Below, one piece after another: positions 25,721 to 35,363 of a stretch of DNA of 64,000 bases. The first letter of the stretch is position 1. Each line of letters begins with the position of its first letter. The notes below the pieces were generated by a model. It did no database searches, had not been told where the DNA came from, and worked only from the letters and a program-made list of their open reading frames with translations. This DNA comes from Pseudomonas sp. MYb60. Its GTDB lineage: Bacteria > Pseudomonadota > Gammaproteobacteria > Pseudomonadales > Pseudomonadaceae. The stretch lies in assembly GCF_002979555.1 (NCBI RefSeq), contig NZ_PCOZ01000001.1, forward strand, positions 434,001 to 498,000. Reading direction: 5' to 3'. The position numbers and the translations under genes were made by a program.

Positions 25721-28240
25721 CTAGCGGCTTTCTTCAGGATTGGATGCTTCGGTTTCGGCCGGTGGCTCACCTGCGCCATCGACGCGATGCAATGCCACCT
25801 GGCGAATCGACAACCGAATTTCCGCCGGCAGCACGCGCTTGGCCGCGCCTTCGGCCAGCTCGCCGAGCAGGTCGTGATAGCTCAACTTGCCGGCCTCGTC
25901 GCGGCGCAGCACATCTTGCGCCAGTAACGTCTGGATGAAATGTCGGAAAAGGCTCTTGTCGAAGAACTCCGGGGCGTTGAGGCCGTGCAGGATCGACAGG
26001 CGTTGGGCCATTACCGTGCACAGGTCTTCCAGCTCTTCGGCGCTGATGCTGTTCTGGCCGCTGTTGAGCAGCAGCGAGATCGCCATGTAGAAGCGTTGCA
26101 GGGTCTGGGCGATGCTCTTGGAGAGCAGCGTCAGCAGCACAAAGTGCCGCGAACTCGGTGCCGGGCGCAGGTACACGCCGTTCTCGAAGCGCAGCAGGCC
26201 TTGTTCGACGAAAGCCTCCAGCCACTGGTCGACCACGGTATCCAGGGCGTCCAGCGACCAGCGGATGAACAGCTCCGATTGCAGGTACGGGTACAGCGCG
26301 TGGGTATAGCGCAGGATCTGTTCGCGGCTCATCCGCGAGCTGCTCTGGAAGAAGCTCGCCAGCAACGCCGGCAAGGCGAAGATGTGCAGCACATTGTTGC
26401 GGTAGTAGGTCATCAGGACGGCGTTCTGCTCGTCCAGGTACAGGATCTTGCCGAGGGCGTCACTTTGCTCCGACAGCAGGTCCATGTCCTTGACGTGCTT
26501 GATCAACGCCAGGCCATCGCCGTCGGGCAAGGTGGTGTGGGGTGAGTAGGGCACGCGGCGCAGCAGCGCCAGGTACAGGTCCAACTGGCGCGCCATGGCC
26601 TGTTCGTCCAGGGCCAGGCGGGTGGTGGAGAGCAGCGCCAGCGCCACCAGGTTCACCGGGTTCACCGCGGCGGCTTCGTTCAGGCTGCGCGCCACCTGCT
26701 CACCGAGGCGGTGCGTGGTTTCGTTCAGCCAGGCCGGCTTGTAGGTCGGCCCCAGTTCCTGAGAGCGCCAGTCGGGTTGTTCCGCATCGAGGAATTCGGC
26801 CAGCTTGATGGGTTCACCGAAGTTGACCGCGACCTGGCCGAAGCGCTGTTTGAGCGCGCCGACCACTTTGAAAATATCGAAGATCGATTCTTTCTTCTTG
26901 GTCGCGCCGCGCAATTCGCCGAGGTAGGTGCGGCCCTCGAGCACACGCTCGTAGCCGATGTACACCGGCACGAACACAATGGGCATGCGCGAGGAGCGCA
27001 AGAAACTGCGCAGGGTAATCGCGAGCATACCAGTCTTCGGTTGCAGCATGCGCCCGGTGCGCGAGCGGCCGCCTTCGACGAAGTACTCCACCGGGAAGCC
27101 CTTGGTGAACAGGGTGTGCAGGTACTCGTTGAACACCGAGGTGTACAGCGGGTTGCCCTTGAACGTGCGGCGCATGAAAAACGCACCGCCGCGGCGCAGC
27201 AGGCTGCCAATCACCGGCATGTTCAGGTTGATCCCGGCGGCGATGTGCGGCGGGGTCAGGCCATTCTTGAACAGCAGGTAGGAGAGCAACAGGTAGTCGA
27301 TATGGCTGCGGTGGCAGGGGACGTAGATCACCTCATAGCCCTGGGCAACCGTTTGCACACCTTCGATGTTATTGACCTTGATGCCGTCGTAGATCTTGTT
27401 CCAGAACCAACTCAGCACCACTTCGAGGAAGCGGATCGCGGTGTAGGTGTAGTCCGAGGCAATCTCGTTGCCGTAGCGCAGGGCCTGGGCCTTGGCTTTT
27501 TCCGGGGAGATCTTTTCCCGTTCGGCTTCCTCGCTGATGGCCTGTCGCACCAGCGGCATGTTGACCAGGCCCTTCACCAGGTTGCGGCGGTGGGAGAGGT
27601 CGGGGCCGATCACGGCGGTCTTCAGGTTGCGAAAGTGCACCCGCAGGATCCGTTGGGCCATGCGCACCGTGCGTTCGTGGCCTTTATTGTGCTCGATCAA
27701 TTCACGCAGGTTGATAGGTGCGGAGAATTGCACCCGGGTCTTGCGACCCAGGATCAGGATGCTCAGCAAACGGCGCAGGCGCCCGGTGACCGCCCAGCTG
27801 TCGGCGAACAGCAGTTTCCACGGGCTGGATTCGCTTTCGGGTGACTGCCCCCAGAACACGCTGACCGGAATGATTTGTGCATTCTCTTCGGCGTGCTCGC
27901 TCAAGGTGTTGACCAGGCGGGTCAGGGTCGGCGGCGCGCCGCGCTTGTCCTGGCGACCGAGCCAGTCGGGCTCTGGCGTGAGGTAGAAGAACGCCGCGGG
28001 CTCCATCAGTGGACCGACCGAGACCGGCAGTACCGGACGCGGCAGGCCGGCCTTGGTGCACTCGGCATCGACCACGGCCAATTCGGTGAGGGAGGGTGAT
28101 TGCAGGACGTAGAACACCGGCCGGCTGCGGTCCAGGTTAAGGGTGAGGGACGACTGGTTGATCGTCTCCGAGCGAACCCAGAGGTACAACAGTCGGCGCA
28201 AGGCGCCAAACACCAGACGGCGGAACGGGGAGCGGGTCAT
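25721..28240 (-). CDS. plsB: Glycerol-3-phosphate 1-O-acyltransferase PlsB
   Basis: Transfers an acyl chain to glycerol-3-phosphate, the first step of phospholipid synthesis at the inner membrane. It has 839 residues, the usual length. The catalytic HX4D is CHRSHIDY (His310, Asp315). Further acyltransferase blocks are [28 protein letters not shown] and the [10 protein letters not shown] segment. The C-terminal part has the long helical extension of PlsB. The start is ATG 28240. A divergent gap to the cold-shock gene follows. Confidence 0.96.
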   Translation of the reverse strand: MTRSPFRRLVFGALRRLLYLWVRSETINQSSLTLNLDRSRPVFYVLQSPSLTELAVVDAECTKAGLPRPVLPVSVGPLMEPAAFFYLTPEPDWLGRQDKRGAPPTLTRLVNTLSEHAEENAQIIPVSVFWGQSPESESSPWKLLFADSWAVTGRLRRLLSILILGRKTRVQFSAPINLRELIEHNKGHERTVRMAQRILRVHFRNLKTAVIGPDLSHRRNLVKGLVNMPLVRQAISEEAEREKISPEKAKAQALRYGNEIASDYTYTAIRFLEVVLSWFWNKIYDGIKVNNIEGVQTVAQGYEVIYVPCHRSHIDYLLLSYLLFKNGLTPPHIAAGINLNMPVIGSLLRRGGAFFMRRTFKGNPLYTSVFNEYLHTLFTKGFPVEYFVEGGRSRTGRMLQPKTGMLAITLRSFLRSSRMPIVFVPVYIGYERVLEGRTYLGELRGATKKKESIFDIFKVVGALKQRFGQVAVNFGEPIKLAEFLDAEQPDWRSQELGPTYKPAWLNETTHRLGEQVARSLNEAAAVNPVNLVALALLSTTRLALDEQAMARQLDLYLALLRRVPYSPHTTLPDGDGLALIKHVKDMDLLSEQSDALGKILYLDEQNAVLMTYYRNNVLHIFALPALLASFFQSSSRMSREQILRYTHALYPYLQSELFIRWSLDALDTVVDQWLEAFVEQGLLRFENGVYLRPAPSSRHFVLLTLLSKSIAQTLQRFYMAISLLLNSGQNSISAEELEDLCTVMAQRLSILHGLNAPEFFDKSLFRHFIQTLLAQDVLRRDEAGKLSYHDLLGELAEGAAKRVLPAEIRLSIRQVALHRVDGAGEPPAETEASNPEESR

Positions 28241-28421
28241 AGGCGAGCTGCATGAAGTGGAATAAATCGAGCACGTGCTCGGGCGTCTAGTGTGCCGTAT
28301 TCACCGAAAATCGGCAAAAAAGCGGCGATGTAAACTTGAGTTGATCGTTTTTGAGCCTGTCATATACTCGGCAGTTCAATGCAACCGACTCAACAATAAA
28401 ATGCATGTGGGAGTAAGACAG

Positions 28422-28631
<210 letters not shown>

Positions 28632-28645
28632 GGCCACCGCAAAAA

Positions 28646-28693
28646 AAATGTGGGAGGGGCGGTGCGACGATTCGACTTGCCCCTCCCACATTT
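28646..28693. repeat. REP-derived palindrome, likely terminator of the csp gene
   Basis: AAATGTGGGAGGGGC (28646-28660) and GCCCCTCCCACATTT (28679-28693) are perfect 15-bp inverted arms around an 18-base loop, 14 bases after the csp stop. The arms are the outer part of the GTGGGAGG REP family with the REP core missing, so it looks like a shrunken REPIN. It could end both convergent transcripts. Confidence 0.8.
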
Positions 28694-28714
28694 GATTGGG
28701 TTTGCAACCCGGGG

Positions 28715-29092
28715 TCAGGCGGTTTTCCAGGTGATTTGTTCTTCACCGTCTTCGCTGATACGAATCCAGGTGTCGGCGCTTTCTTCACCTTCCTCCTCAA
28801 CCCAGGTTCCCGGTGCACAACGCACTTCGACGTTCAGCGCAGCAAATGCAGCGCGGGCGCAGGCGATGTCGTCGTCCCACGGGGTCTGGTCGCTTTCCAG
28901 GTACAGGCTGTTCCATTTACCGACAGCCTTGGGCAGCCAGGTGACCGGGACACTGCCGGCCTTGCACTTGTAGGTCTGGCCTTTCTGGACCCAGTCGGTG
29001 CACGGGCCCAGGGCGGCGCCCAGCCAGGTGGCGATGGCCTTGTAGTCGACGTCGGCGTCCTTCAGGTAAATCTCGATATCGGGTTGGCGCAT
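28715..29092 (-). CDS. Conserved hypothetical protein (125 aa)
   Basis: An acidic soluble protein starting MRQPDIEIYLKDADVDYKAI. Conserved-looking features are the tryptophans in TWLG, DWVQKG and TWLPKAVGKWNSLYL, the DQTPWDDD segment, and cysteines in GPCTDW, KCKAG, ACARA and RCAPG. Its position between csp and rlmA is conserved in Pseudomonas. No function is known to me. Confidence 0.82.
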   Translation of the reverse strand: MRQPDIEIYLKDADVDYKAIATWLGAALGPCTDWVQKGQTYKCKAGSVPVTWLPKAVGKWNSLYLESDQTPWDDDIACARAAFAALNVEVRCAPGTWVEEEGEESADTWIRISEDGEEQITWKTA

Positions 29093-29142
29093 GGATGTTC
29101 CTCGTTGCGGGATTCAAAAAAATCCATTCGCGGAAAAGTCGG

Positions 29143-29952
29143 TTATTGAAGCACGAAATAATCGTAGCGCATCGACACAGTGACGATCAGCGGCTCGGCC
29201 GCCTCGATCACCTCGGCGCGGCGCTCGGCACTGGCGCGCCAGCCATGGGGTGTCATCGCCAGCAGGTTGGCACGGTCCCGGGGTTCGGCCAGGCTCAGGG
29301 TGAACGCCAGGGTTTCACTGTGGGCCAGGCTCATGCCGTCCGGGACCAGGGCCAGGTGCTTGTCGTCGGTGTACTCGCGCACCTCGTCATACAGGCGCTC
29401 GCGCAACTCCATCAGGTGGCCGCTGGTCGGGCCTACCTTCATCAGGCCGCCGCCCGGGCTGAGCAGGCGCTTGGCCTCTTCCCAGTCCAATGGGCTGAAC
29501 ACGCTGGCGAGAAACTGGCAGCTGCCTGACGCCAACGGCACACGGGCCATGCTGGCGATCAGCCAGGTCAGGCTCGGGTTGCGTTTGCACGCGCGCTTGA
29601 CGGCTTCCCTGGAAATATCCAGCGCGTAGCCATCGGCATGGGGCAGGCCCTCGGCGATTTGCGCGGTGTAGTAGCCCTCGCCGCAGCCGATGTCCACCCA
29701 GCGTGCCGGCGCACGCTCGGCAGCCAGTTCAGCCAGGCGCCGGGCGACCGGGGCGTAGTGCCCGGCATTCAGGAAGTCGCGACGGGCCTCGACCATGGCC
29801 AGGTTGTCGCCGGGGTCGCGGCTGTTCTTGTGCTGCACCGGCAACAGGTTCAAGTAACCCTGGCGCGCGCGGTCAAAGCGGTGCCCGGCCGGGCACGCCA
29901 CGCCATTGTCCACCGCGTTGAGCGGCGCGCTGCAAATGGGGCAGGCGAGCAT
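29143..29952 (-). CDS. rlmA: 23S rRNA (guanine-745-N1) methyltransferase RlmA
   Basis: A 269-residue SAM methyltransferase with an N-terminal zinc site: CPIC (Cys4, Cys7), Cys20 and His24. The SAM motif is VDIGCGEGYYTAQIA. It methylates G745 in helix 35 of 23S rRNA. Its start codon overlaps the dapE stop by one base (TGATG), so it is translated from the dapE message. Confidence 0.93.
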   Translation of the reverse strand: MLACPICSAPLNAVDNGVACPAGHRFDRARQGYLNLLPVQHKNSRDPGDNLAMVEARRDFLNAGHYAPVARRLAELAAERAPARWVDIGCGEGYYTAQIAEGLPHADGYALDISREAVKRACKRNPSLTWLIASMARVPLASGSCQFLASVFSPLDWEEAKRLLSPGGGLMKVGPTSGHLMELRERLYDEVREYTDDKHLALVPDGMSLAHSETLAFTLSLAEPRDRANLLAMTPHGWRASAERRAEVIEAAEPLIVTVSMRYDYFVLQ

Positions 29953-31103
29953 CAGGCGAGCAACTTGATCAGGGTCTGGTAGTAGATTTCGGTCAGCACA
30001 TCGAGGTCACTGGCGAGGATGCGCTCGTTGACCTGGTGGATCGTCGCGTTGACCGGACCCAATTCGACCACCTGGGTGCCCAGGGTGGCGATGAAGCGCC
30101 CATCCGAGGTGCCGCCGCTGGTGGACGCCTGGGTTTCGCGACCGGTAATCGCCTTGATGCTGGCCGACACGGCGTCCAGCAGCGCACCGGGTTCGGTGAG
30201 GAACGGCAGGCCCGACAGCGCCCACTCCACGTGCCAGTCCAGGCCGTGCTTGTCGAGGATGTGCGCAACGCGCTGTTGCAGGCCTTCGACGGTGGACTCG
30301 GTGGAGAAACGGAAGTTGAACACCGCTGTCAGATCGCCCGGAATCACGTTGGTGGCACCGGTGCCGGCATTCAGGTTGGAAATCTGGAAGCTGGTCGGCG
30401 GGAAGAACGCGTTGCCGTCGTCCCAATGCTCGGCGGCCAGTTCGGCCAGGGCCGGGGCGGCCAGGTGGATCGGGTTCTTCGCCAGGTGCGGGTAGGCCAC
30501 GTGGCCTTGTACACCGCGCACGGTCAGGGTGGCGCCGAGGGAGCCGCGACGGCCGTTCTTGACCACGTCGCCCACCAGCGACGTGCTCGACGGCTCGCCG
30601 ACGATGCACCAGTCCAGGCGCTCCTTGCGCGCGGCCAGGCGTTCGATCACGGCCTTGGTGCCGTGGTGCGCCGGGCCTTCTTCATCACTGGTGATCAGGA
30701 AGGCCACCGAGCCCTTGTGGTCGGGGTAGTCGGCGACAAAACGCTCGGACGCGACCAGCATCGCCGCCAGGCTGCCTTTCATGTCCGCCGCGCCACGGCC
30801 GCAGAGCATGCCGTTTTCGTCGATCAACGCGTCGAAGGGGTCGTTCTGCCAGGCCTGGACCGGGCCGGTCGGCACCACGTCGGTGTGGCCGGCAAAACAC
30901 AGCACCGGGCCGTCATGCTTGCCGTGGGTGGCCCAGAAGTTATCCACGTCTTCGATGCGCATGGGTTCCAGCGCGAAACCGGCGTCGCCCAGGCGCTGCA
31001 TCATCAGCTTCTGGCAATCGGCGTCGATCGGCGTCACCGAGGGGCGACGGATCAGGTCGATGGCAAGTTGAAGGGTCGGCGAAAGGTCGGCATGGGCCGT
31101 CAT
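29952..31103 (-). CDS. dapE: Succinyl-diaminopimelate desuccinylase
   Basis: A 383-residue M20-family metallohydrolase that removes succinate from N-succinyl-LL-diaminopimelate in lysine and peptidoglycan synthesis. Metal-site motifs are [21 protein letters not shown] and [11 protein letters not shown], and the dimerisation loop includes HVAYPHLA. The start is ATG 31103. It leads the operon with rlmA. dapC and dapD are also in this window, 5-10 kb to the right. Confidence 0.96.
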   Translation of the reverse strand: MTAHADLSPTLQLAIDLIRRPSVTPIDADCQKLMMQRLGDAGFALEPMRIEDVDNFWATHGKHDGPVLCFAGHTDVVPTGPVQAWQNDPFDALIDENGMLCGRGAADMKGSLAAMLVASERFVADYPDHKGSVAFLITSDEEGPAHHGTKAVIERLAARKERLDWCIVGEPSSTSLVGDVVKNGRRGSLGATLTVRGVQGHVAYPHLAKNPIHLAAPALAELAAEHWDDGNAFFPPTSFQISNLNAGTGATNVIPGDLTAVFNFRFSTESTVEGLQQRVAHILDKHGLDWHVEWALSGLPFLTEPGALLDAVSASIKAITGRETQASTSGGTSDGRFIATLGTQVVELGPVNATIHQVNERILASDLDVLTEIYYQTLIKLLA

Positions 31104-31170
31104 GGGGGAAACTCCGGAGCTTTTATAAATGAGCAGGCAAGGCGCACAAAACGGCCGTTATCTTATAGCA

Positions 31171-31195
31171 AAACGGCGGCCAGAGGCCGCCGTTT
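31171..31195 (-). terminator. Terminator after the NdvB-like gene
   Basis: AAACGGCGGCC, AGA, GGCCGCCGTTT is a perfect stem lying 18 bases past the stop of the minus-strand glucosyltransferase gene. Confidence 0.85.
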
Positions 31196-31213
31196 AGTGC
31201 ATTGCGCAAGTTT

Positions 31214-33805
31214 TTACGCAGCCTGCGCAGGCTCCGCAGCCGCCGCAGGTTTGGGCAGCGACGACAGGAACGCCATGATCAACGCCGCCACATACGGCAG
31301 CGACTGCACCAGCAGCATCACCACCCAGAAACGGATGTCGTTGCTCGGCAGGCCCTGCACCAGGTAGATCCCCAGCGCCGCGCCCCACAACAGCAGCATG
31401 ATGAACATTTCTTCGCGGGCTTCGGAAATCGCGACCCAGAAGCCGTGGTTATCGGCGTTTTTCGGTGTGCGAAAGAACGGAATGCTGCTGGTGAAGAAGC
31501 CATACAGCACCGCCTTGGCGATGGTGTGCGACAACGCCAGGCCGGCGAGGGCTGCGCAGAACGCGTCCTTGAGGTTCACACCCACGGCGCGGCGGTACAG
31601 GAAGATGATCTTGCCGACCTTGAACACGAACAACGCCAACGGCGGGATCGCGAATATCAGAAGCGGCGGGTCGACCCGCGTCGGCACGATGATCATCGCC
31701 GCCGACCACAACAGCGCGCCGACGGTGAAGAAGATGTTCATGCCGTCCGCCACCCACGGCAACCAGCCCGCGAGGAAGTGGTAGCGCTGGCCACGGGTCA
31801 ATTCGGTGTCCTTGCCACGCAGCAGGCTTGCCGTGTGACGCTTGATGATCTGGATCGCCCCATAGGCCCAGCGGAAACGCTGTTTCTTGAAGTCGATGAA
31901 GGTATCCGGCATCAGGCCTTTGCCGTAGCTGTCGTGGTAATACGCCGCCGACAGACCTTTCTCGAATACCCGCAGGCCCAGTTCGGCGTCTTCACAGATG
32001 CACCAGTCGGCCCAACCGAGTTCTTCGAGCACCGAGCGGCGCGTCATGGTCATGGTGCCGTGCTGGATGATCGCGTCACGGTCGTTGCGGGTCACCATGC
32101 CGATGTGGAAGAAACCCTTGTATTCCGCGTAGCAGAGCTTCTTGAAGGTGCTTTCGTTCTGGTCGCGGTAGTCCTGCGGCGACTGCACCACGGCGATTTT
32201 CGGGTCGGCGAAGTGCGGCACCATGTGCTTGAGCCAGTTCGGCGACACACAGTAGTCCGAGTCGATGACCGCGATCACTTCGGCGTCCTTGGCGGTGTGC
32301 GGGATCAGGTAGTTCAGCGCACCGCCCTTGAAACCGGCCAGGGGCGCGACGTGGAAGAACTTGAAGCGCGGGCCGAGGGTTTCGCAGTAGTCGCGCACCG
32401 GCTCCCAGACGGCCGGGTCTTTGGTGTTGTTGTCGATGATCAGGACTTCATAGTCCGGATAGTCCAGGGCAGCCAGGGCGTCGAGGGTCTGTTTGACCAT
32501 CTCCGGCGGCTCGTTGTAGCACGGCACGTGGATCGACACTTTCGGACGGTAGTCCGATTCACCTTCGACCGGCAGGAATTCACGCCGGCGCTTGTGGGTC
32601 CACACCGCTTCCGCCAGCTCGTGGGCCTCAGTCAGCAGCACGATAAACACGCCCAGGGCGCCGAGGGCCAGGAGGATACCGACGGTGACGCTGAACCAGG
32701 TGCTGTATTGCTGGCTATAGTCATAGCCGATCCACACCAGCACCGAACCGCACAGGAACGCGATAAAGGTCAGGAAGGTCCGGCCACGCTGGCGCAGGGC
32801 CGAGCCGTCGATCATCAGCAACGTCAGGGACAGCAGCGCCAGCACCACCGAACCGATGGCCAGCACGCGCCATTGCGGGATCGCGACCACCGGGCCTTCA
32901 AAGTTGAATTTCTGCTGACGCGCGCCGTTGAACACGCCCCAGTAAGCACCGGCAGAGCCTTCATCGCTGACTTTCCAGGGCTGGTCGAAGGCTTCGATCA
33001 CGAAATAGTTGTAGCCCTGGCGATTGAGCTTGTTCACCAGCGTACGCAGGTAAATGGCCTGGTCGGCCGGGGAGGTCTCATTGCCACCGCGCATGCGCCC
33101 GTTGCTCGGCCAGCCCACTTCCGACAGCAGCAGCGGCTTTTTCGGGAACAGTTTCTTCAGGTCCTTGGCGCGGTCGAGTACGTACTGGCCGGCCTTGTCC
33201 ATCGGGATGTATTCCCAGAACGGCAGGATGTGCGCGGCGATCAGGTCGACGTGCTTGGCCAGCTGCGGGTTCTTCTCCCAGATGTCCCATTGCTCGGAGG
33301 TGGTGACCGGCACTTTGACGGCGGCGCGTACCCGATCCAGCAGCACAATCAGCGCTTCTGGCGTGATGTCCTTACGGAACACGGCTTCGTTACCCACGAC
33401 GACCCGCACCACGCTGCGCGAGCTGTTGGCGATTTCGATGGCGCGCTGGATTTCCCGCTCGTTGCGCTCCAGGTCCGGACTGATCCAGATGCCCAGTGTC
33501 ACACGCAGGCCGAACTCTTCGGCCAGCTTGGGAATATCGCCCAGGGTGCCGTCCACCGAGTAGGTCCGGATGTTGTCCGTCAGCTTGCTCATGATTTCCA
33601 GGTCGCGACGCATCTGGTCGTCGGTTGGAAACTGGTTTTTCTGTGGGTACTGGCCTTGCTGAAACGGCGAGTAGGAGAAGCCGGAGATCTGCTCAGGCCA
33701 GTTGGGAGCAGTGACCGGGCGGTTGATCAGTGCCCAGAAACCGGTGAACAGCGCGGCGATTGCCAGCACGATCACCAGGTTGAGTCCAAATTTACGCGAT
33801 GCCAT
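31214..33805 (-). CDS. ndvB: NdvB-type beta-glucan glucosyltransferase
   Basis: An 863-residue membrane enzyme. After an N-terminal anchor (LVIVLAIAALFTGFWAL), residues of about 40-310 form a periplasmic GH17-like domain with the two expected glutamates (VGNEAVF and LLSEVGWPS). Then come two membrane segments, a cytoplasmic GT2 domain (PCYNEPPEMV, VIDSDYC, CEDAELG, QRFRWAYG) and several C-terminal membrane helices. It should make and branch or cyclise beta-1,3-type glucan from UDP-glucose. The P. aeruginosa orthologue (next to dapE) makes periplasmic glucans linked to biofilm antibiotic tolerance. The start is ATG 33805; the upstream extension lacks signals. Confidence 0.85.
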   Translation of the reverse strand: MASRKFGLNLVIVLAIAALFTGFWALINRPVTAPNWPEQISGFSYSPFQQGQYPQKNQFPTDDQMRRDLEIMSKLTDNIRTYSVDGTLGDIPKLAEEFGLRVTLGIWISPDLERNEREIQRAIEIANSSRSVVRVVVGNEAVFRKDITPEALIVLLDRVRAAVKVPVTTSEQWDIWEKNPQLAKHVDLIAAHILPFWEYIPMDKAGQYVLDRAKDLKKLFPKKPLLLSEVGWPSNGRMRGGNETSPADQAIYLRTLVNKLNRQGYNYFVIEAFDQPWKVSDEGSAGAYWGVFNGARQQKFNFEGPVVAIPQWRVLAIGSVVLALLSLTLLMIDGSALRQRGRTFLTFIAFLCGSVLVWIGYDYSQQYSTWFSVTVGILLALGALGVFIVLLTEAHELAEAVWTHKRRREFLPVEGESDYRPKVSIHVPCYNEPPEMVKQTLDALAALDYPDYEVLIIDNNTKDPAVWEPVRDYCETLGPRFKFFHVAPLAGFKGGALNYLIPHTAKDAEVIAVIDSDYCVSPNWLKHMVPHFADPKIAVVQSPQDYRDQNESTFKKLCYAEYKGFFHIGMVTRNDRDAIIQHGTMTMTRRSVLEELGWADWCICEDAELGLRVFEKGLSAAYYHDSYGKGLMPDTFIDFKKQRFRWAYGAIQIIKRHTASLLRGKDTELTRGQRYHFLAGWLPWVADGMNIFFTVGALLWSAAMIIVPTRVDPPLLIFAIPPLALFVFKVGKIIFLYRRAVGVNLKDAFCAALAGLALSHTIAKAVLYGFFTSSIPFFRTPKNADNHGFWVAISEAREEMFIMLLLWGAALGIYLVQGLPSNDIRFWVVMLLVQSLPYVAALIMAFLSSLPKPAAAAEPAQAA

Positions 33806-34022
33806 GGTTATGTCGGGTTCCAAAGGGTGCGGAACGAAAAGAAGTGTCGGCCTGCGCCGAACGGCGCGCATCCTACACCGGCCTTTCCCTGAGCGTACAG
33901 CTGATGGAGAAAAGCCGGACGTTAGTCAGCGAAAGGCTATCTAAGTTCTTTACTTGTAGCTTGTCGCTTCGAACTTGTCGCTCTGTAGTCCATAATGCGC
34001 GCCGGTTTTTGGGGTAATGGTC

Positions 34023-34832
34023 ATGAGTACAGAAGATCCGCGGTTTGCAGGCGTCGCCCGCTTGTATGGCATTGAAGGCCTGGAACGCTTGAAAGCGGCC
34101 CATGTGGCGATCGTCGGCGTCGGCGGCGTGGGCTCCTGGGCGGCTGAAGCCATGGCCCGTTGCGGGGTGGGCGAGATTTCGCTGTTCGACCTCGACGACG
34201 TCTGCGTCAGCAACAGCAACCGCCAGTTGCACGCGCTGGACAGCACCGTGGGCAAACCCAAGGTCGAAGTGATGGCCGAACGCCTGCGCGGCATCAATCC
34301 GGACTGTGTGGTGCATGCGGTGGCGGATTTCGTCACCCGTGACACCATGGCGCAATACATCACCCCGACCATCGACTGCGTGATCGACTGCATCGACGCA
34401 GTCAACGCCAAGGCCGCCCTGATCGCCTGGTGCAAGCGCCGCAAGATCCAGATCATCACCACTGGCGGCGCCGGCGGGCAGATCGACCCGACGCTGATCC
34501 AGGTCTGCGACCTCAATCGCACGTTCAATGACCCGCTGGCCTCGAAAGTGCGCTCAACCCTGCGACGCGACTATGGTTTCAGCCGCACGGTGACGCGCCA
34601 TTACAGCGTGCCGTGCGTGTTTTCCACCGAGCAACTGCGCTATCCCAAGCCGGATGGCAGCATTTGCTTGCAGAAGAGTTTCGTCGGGGATGGGGTGAAG
34701 CTCGACTGCGCCGGCGGGTTTGGCGCGGTCATGATGGTCACGGCCACGTTCGGCATGGTGGCGGCGACCAAAGCGGTGGACAAGATTGTCGCCGGGGTGC
34801 GTAGGCCGTCTGAGCGGGTCAAGCCCGCCTGA
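34023..34832 (+). CDS. tcdA: tRNA threonylcarbamoyladenosine dehydratase TcdA (CsdL)
   Basis: A 269-residue E1-like enzyme that cyclises t6A37 of tRNA to ct6A using ATP. The nucleotide-binding loop is VGVGGVGSWAAE (Gly32-Gly37), followed by LFDLDDVCVSNSNRQ. ATG 34023 is chosen over 34017 because GGGG then sits at a normal SD distance. It depends on the CsdA/CsdE sulfur-transfer pair, encoded convergently just downstream. Its substrate is made by the TsaB complex, whose subunit lies at 14116. Confidence 0.94.
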   Translation: MSTEDPRFAGVARLYGIEGLERLKAAHVAIVGVGGVGSWAAEAMARCGVGEISLFDLDDVCVSNSNRQLHALDSTVGKPKVEVMAERLRGINPDCVVHAVADFVTRDTMAQYITPTIDCVIDCIDAVNAKAALIAWCKRRKIQIITTGGAGGQIDPTLIQVCDLNRTFNDPLASKVRSTLRRDYGFSRTVTRHYSVPCVFSTEQLRYPKPDGSICLQKSFVGDGVKLDCAGGFGAVMMVTATFGMVAATKAVDKIVAGVRRPSERVKPA

Positions 34833-34858
34833 ATCTAACTGCCCTGCACAGATCAAAC

Positions 34859-34948
34859 TGTGGGAGGGGGCTTGCCCCCGATAACGGTGGGCCAGTTGGC
34901 TTATCCAATGACTGACACTCTGCAATCGGGGGCAAGCCCCCTCCCACA
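34859..34948. repeat. REPIN between tcdA and csdE
   Basis: Perfect 24-bp inverted arms at 34859-34882 and 34925-34948 are identical in core to the REPIN at 656-750. The right arm ends two bases before the last base of the csdE stop codon, so it practically abuts the coding region. Confidence 0.92.
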
Positions 34949-34949
34949 T

Positions 34950-35363
34950 TCAGTTTTGTGCAAGACTTAATGCCCGCATACGCTGCAGCACGGCATTCAG
35001 GCCATTACTGCGTGACGGTGACAGTTGGCGGGACAGCCCCAGTTGGTTGAACCAGTCGGGCAAATCCACGGCCTGCAAATCGGCGGCGGACAGCCCATTG
35101 ACCCGCGCCAACAGCAACGCCACCAACCCGCGAATCATCCGGGCGTCGCTGCTGGCAGCGAATTGCCAGTGGCCATCGCGCAGCTGCCCGACCAGCCACA
35201 CCAGGCTCTCGCAGCCCTGCACGAGATTGGCGTCGACTTTATCCTCATCGGCCAGGGCCGGTAGGCGCTCGCCCCATTGCATCAACATTCGCGCGCGTTG
35301 CTCCCAACTGCCGACGGCATGAAAGGCTTCCAGCGCGTTAACGGCATCCATGGGCAGGCTCAT
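34950..35363 (-). CDS. csdE: SufE-family sulfur acceptor CsdE
   Basis: A 137-residue protein that accepts persulfide sulfur from CsdA. The acceptor cysteine is in VQGCESLVW (Cys51). The start overlaps the csdA stop by four bases. The C-terminus reads SNGLNAVLQRMRALSLAQN, typical of SufE/CsdE. It probably passes sulfur on to TcdA, next door. Confidence 0.93.
   Translation of the reverse strand: MSLPMDAVNALEAFHAVGSWEQRARMLMQWGERLPALADEDKVDANLVQGCESLVWLVGQLRDGHWQFAASSDARMIRGLVALLLARVNGLSAADLQAVDLPDWFNQLGLSRQLSPSRSNGLNAVLQRMRALSLAQN

Noticed and set aside
33815..33825. GGAACC on the minus strand before the glucosyltransferase start
   Set aside because: It lies too close to the ATG at 33805 and no CCAC element follows at the right distance.
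31202..33892. An 896-codon open frame on the plus strand opposite the glucosyltransferase gene
   Set aside because: It is an antisense shadow of a high-GC gene with strong third-position bias; its translation is rich in His/Arg/Gln/Val without domains, and the minus strand has clear GT2 and GH17-like motifs.
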